Shown one piece after another: positions 5,761 to 7,693 of a DNA stretch of 7,693 nucleotides. The translations under genes were made by a program, and so were the position numbers. This DNA is from Candidatus Proendomicrobium guianensium. Lineage in GTDB: Bacteria > Elusimicrobiota > Endomicrobiia > Endomicrobiales > Endomicrobiaceae. The stretch is taken from assembly GCA_009785775.1 (NCBI GenBank), contig WQVR01000036.1, positions 1-7,693 on the forward strand, written 5' to 3'. Numbering within the stretch: the stretch's first letter is position 1; each line of letters begins with the position of its first letter. A model generated the notes under the pieces. The model did not search any database and was not told the origin of the DNA. It saw nothing but the letters and a program-made list of their open reading frames with translations.

Positions 5761-7693
5761 ACTCGGCGTCTAACAATGTAAAATATTTTTTATGAAATTT
5801 TTCGGTTAAGATATCTGCTTTTGTTGTGCCTGCGGGAAAAGCAATTTCAAAAAAATCATGAATAAAGTTGCCGATATCAACGCTTTCGGTTTGTGCGGCA
5901 ATTTTAACGCCCTCGCCAAGCCCTAAAACATATTTAAAATAAAATTCTAACTCGCACCTTAAATAAGTTTCTATTTTGCTTGCCGAATAAACCGAATTTT
6001 TTAAATATTCTTTTATTTCTTTAGTTTTGGCGTATTGCCGCTTTTGGGCGCCGCCGTCTGCACCTGCGCCGAACACCGCGCTTTTTACACTTATCCCGCC
6101 CGCTTCGGGCATAGCCCTTTGGCGTTGCCACAAAAGGCGCTCTATAAAACGGCTGCGTTCATCTTCAAAATTTTCGGGATATATAAGGTGTAAATTTTTA
6201 GCGCACGCGCCCAAACGGCTAAAATGATAGTCTTGTATTTGAAAATCTTTACTTTTACTTTCTATGCCAAGCATTGCCATGACTTCTTTAGGCACTAACG
6301 GAGAAGTGCGGGAAAGATTAGGCATATTTGCGTCGGTCATAGCGCAGATAATAACATTTTCAAAGCTTAAACCGCGCGCCTCTAAAAAACCTAAAATCTG
6401 CAGGCCTTTTAGGGGCGTTCCGGGCAAGTTTATTTTTTGGGCTTTAAGCAAACGCTTAAAAATATTTAGTATGTCGCTTTCAGGCATTTGCGCCAAAGCA
6501 ACTTTTCCAATGCGCAGCGCATTTGATAAATCCATTAACTTTTCTGCCGCCAGCGCATTTAAGGGATAAGTGTTAATTATACTGTTAGACGAAATTTTAT
6601 TTAAAAACGCGTACAGCTTTTCAGACAAACTTTTAAGCGTTGTTACATTTTGCCAGTCGCTTAAAAGAAAGCTAAAAAGTTCTATCATTACTTCTTTTAA
6701 TTTCATGGGGTCAACATATTCCCACGCCGCGCTAACGGCACGGGAGGCGCTTACAAATAAAGAAGTTTCGTTTAAAATATCTTCAATATTAACAAAAACC
6801 CTGCCGCCAATAGCGCCTGAAACATCTTCGCTTGCCGCGCGCGAGTCTAGGGCTTCCTCAAGCTTGTGGCTTAAAGCGCGCGTGGTTTCGGCATTACCTA
6901 AAAACCTTAAATTTTTTATTAAAGGGTTTGTAAAAACTTTTATTACATCTTTAGCATAATAGCCGTTTTCGGTTTTGTTTTGAAGGGCGCCTATAATATC
7001 AAACAATAGTGCAAACACCGCAGTTTTAGAAGCTTCATACCCTGCCGACACGTTAAAATTTTCGGTTACGGCAGGCACTTCGCTAACTATTTGGCTAAGC
7101 ATTGTTTCGTCTGCGGCAACAACAAGGGTATTGTTTAAATCTTGCGGGCTAAAGTTTTTTAAAATATCCGCCATAAGCGCGCTTTGGGTTTGCCCGTCAC
7201 TTGCCGCATAAATATTAACGTTTTGCGCCAAGTTAGCTTCAGGCGGGTTTTTAATATCAGCAGTATTAACGCCAAGGCTTTTATAAATATTATCTAAAAA
7301 GCGCCACTCTTTCGGGTTACCTTGCACTATTATGGTTAACTTGCCGCTATCATAAAGTTTTTTTAAAACCGCCATTTGCGTGGCGCTTAAATAAACAGGG
7401 GCAACAAGCACAATATTTTTATAGTTTTCAAATAAATCCGACATATCGGCGCGGGAAGCTTTTATATGCGCATAACCTTTTGTAATTTGCAAAGAACTTT
7501 CCATGTGCTTATGAAAAGCGTTTCTTATTAAAGCGATATTTTCAAGCAAGCGGTTAATATTTTCAGGAACATTGTAGCCTATTGACGCCGCGGCTTTAAC
7601 GTTTTGGAGTTTTGCGGCAGAAATGTTTTCAATATCTAAAAGTTCTATAAATTTTAAAATTTCAAAAGCCCAATCGTAAAAAAGCGCAAATGA
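5672..7693 (-). CDS. addB: AddB-like helicase/nuclease subunit (5' end beyond window, frameshifted near 3' end)
   Basis: The frame is open from the right edge, with 673 visible residues, so the TTG at 7549 is internal (residue 49) and not a start. AddB proteins work with AddA in resecting double-strand breaks. They have an inactivated UvrD-like helicase core and a C-terminal nuclease. Visible family features are a segment resembling 'LVVAADETML' near 7120, the hallmark LQILGFLEARGLSFENVIICAMTDANMP (split as LQILGFLEARGL and the following strand, around 6325-6410), and SRFIERLLW (around 6125-6155). The nuclease domain then begins with YLRCELEFYFKYVLGL, whose Cys at 5954-5956 is the first Fe-S ligand, and the conserved His of GNFIHDFF is at 5858-5860. 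Residues after the A7 run (from about 5750) no longer resemble the family and hit a stop at 5672. The family call is good; assignment to AddB over other RecB-like nucleases rests on the helicase-core remnant. Confidence 0.82.
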   Translation of the reverse strand, partial: SFALFYDWAFEILKFIELLDIENISAAKLQNVKAAASIGYNVPENINRLLENIALIRNAFHKHMESSLQITKGYAHIKASRADMSDLFENYKNIVLVAPVYLSATQMAVLKKLYDSGKLTIIVQGNPKEWRFLDNIYKSLGVNTADIKNPPEANLAQNVNIYAASDGQTQSALMADILKNFSPQDLNNTLVVAADETMLSQIVSEVPAVTENFNVSAGYEASKTAVFALLFDIIGALQNKTENGYYAKDVIKVFTNPLIKNLRFLGNAETTRALSHKLEEALDSRAASEDVSGAIGGRVFVNIEDILNETSLFVSASRAVSAAWEYVDPMKLKEVMIELFSFLLSDWQNVTTLKSLSEKLYAFLNKISSNSIINTYPLNALAAEKLMDLSNALRIGKVALAQMPESDILNIFKRLLKAQKINLPGTPLKGLQILGFLEARGLSFENVIICAMTDANMPNLSRTSPLVPKEVMAMLGIESKSKDFQIQDYHFSRLGACAKNLHLIYPENFEDERSRFIERLLWQRQRAMPEAGGISVKSAVFGAGADGGAQKRQYAKTKEIKEYLKNSVYSASKIETYLRCELEFYFKYVLGLGEGVKIAAQTESVDIGNFIHDFFEIAFPAGTTKADILTEKFHKKYFTLLDAEFEKKFNYKSRRYLYDKRNHKLPPKTFFRS
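5751..5757 (-). other. A7 run at the probable frameshift point of the AddB-like gene
   Basis: Seven A residues on the minus strand (GAAAAAAAG) lie where the two halves of the nuclease overlap (both frames are open from about 5769 to 5675). Six As would give ...AEFEKSLTIKAADIY..., joining the family-like upstream sequence to the family-like downstream sequence. A homopolymer indel by mutation or a sequencing error is the simplest cause. RNA polymerase slippage is possible. Confidence 0.7.

Noticed and set aside
6509..6523. AATGCGC-A-GCGCATT palindrome in the AddB-like gene
   Set aside because: The one-base centre leaves only about five usable pairs in RNA. It lies in mid-coding sequence and is within chance expectation.
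4357..6959. Plus-strand open frames such as 4357-4746, 6264-6569 and 6570-6959
   Set aside because: They lie opposite the peptidase-like and AddB-like genes, have no recognisable motifs or convincing ribosome sites, and reflect the codon bias of the real strand.
7547..7549. TTG at 7549 as the start of the AddB-like gene
   Set aside because: The same frame is open to the window edge with family-like sequence (for example YDWAFEILKFIELLDIENIS), so the true start lies beyond the right edge.
7649..7662. AAATTTTAAAATTT palindrome
   Set aside because: A/T only, in AT-rich coding sequence; palindromes of this kind are common by chance.

Overview
The window is almost wholly coding, and every supported gene lies on the minus strand, so transcription runs from the right edge to the left edge. 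The genes are packed end to end with gaps of 3-31 bases or short overlaps, as in one operon. A TolC-type outer-membrane channel and a periplasmic adaptor show a diderm (Gram-negative type) bacterium. Base composition is moderate and start codons are ATG and TTG. I cannot place the organism from the sequence; a gut- or environment-dwelling diderm outside the well-studied Proteobacteria (for example an Elusimicrobiota-like lineage) is only a guess.

Layout in the direction of transcription. (1) 7693-5179: an AddB-like protein of the RecB-nuclease superfamily, cut by the right edge and split by a frameshift at an A7 run (5751-5757) into a 673-residue part and a C-terminal part with the nuclease catalytic residues and Fe-S cysteines. 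(2) 5147-4182: an unusual protein with an S26 signal-peptidase-like domain lacking a membrane anchor, apparently fused to a reduced class I methyltransferase-like domain. (3) 4163-2859: a TolC-family outer-membrane efflux protein. (4) 2862-1933: a MacA-like periplasmic adaptor whose alpha-helical hairpin is almost absent. (5) 1929-1: a MacB-type transporter, with ATPase and permease in one chain, starting at TTG and running off the left edge about ten residues before its expected end.

The last three genes form a complete tripartite ABC export system: inner-membrane MacB, adaptor, outer-membrane channel. Its substrate cannot be read from the sequence. The peptidase/methyltransferase-like protein sits directly upstream, 18 bases from the channel gene, so a link between substrate maturation and export is a testable idea but not shown. 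The AddB-like gene is a DNA-repair type gene and is probably only a chance neighbour.

No RNA gene, insertion sequence, CRISPR array, tRNA or convincing terminator or promoter was seen. No gene-free stretch exceeds about 35 bases. Several perfect inverted repeats fall in or beside the peptidase-like gene and are listed.
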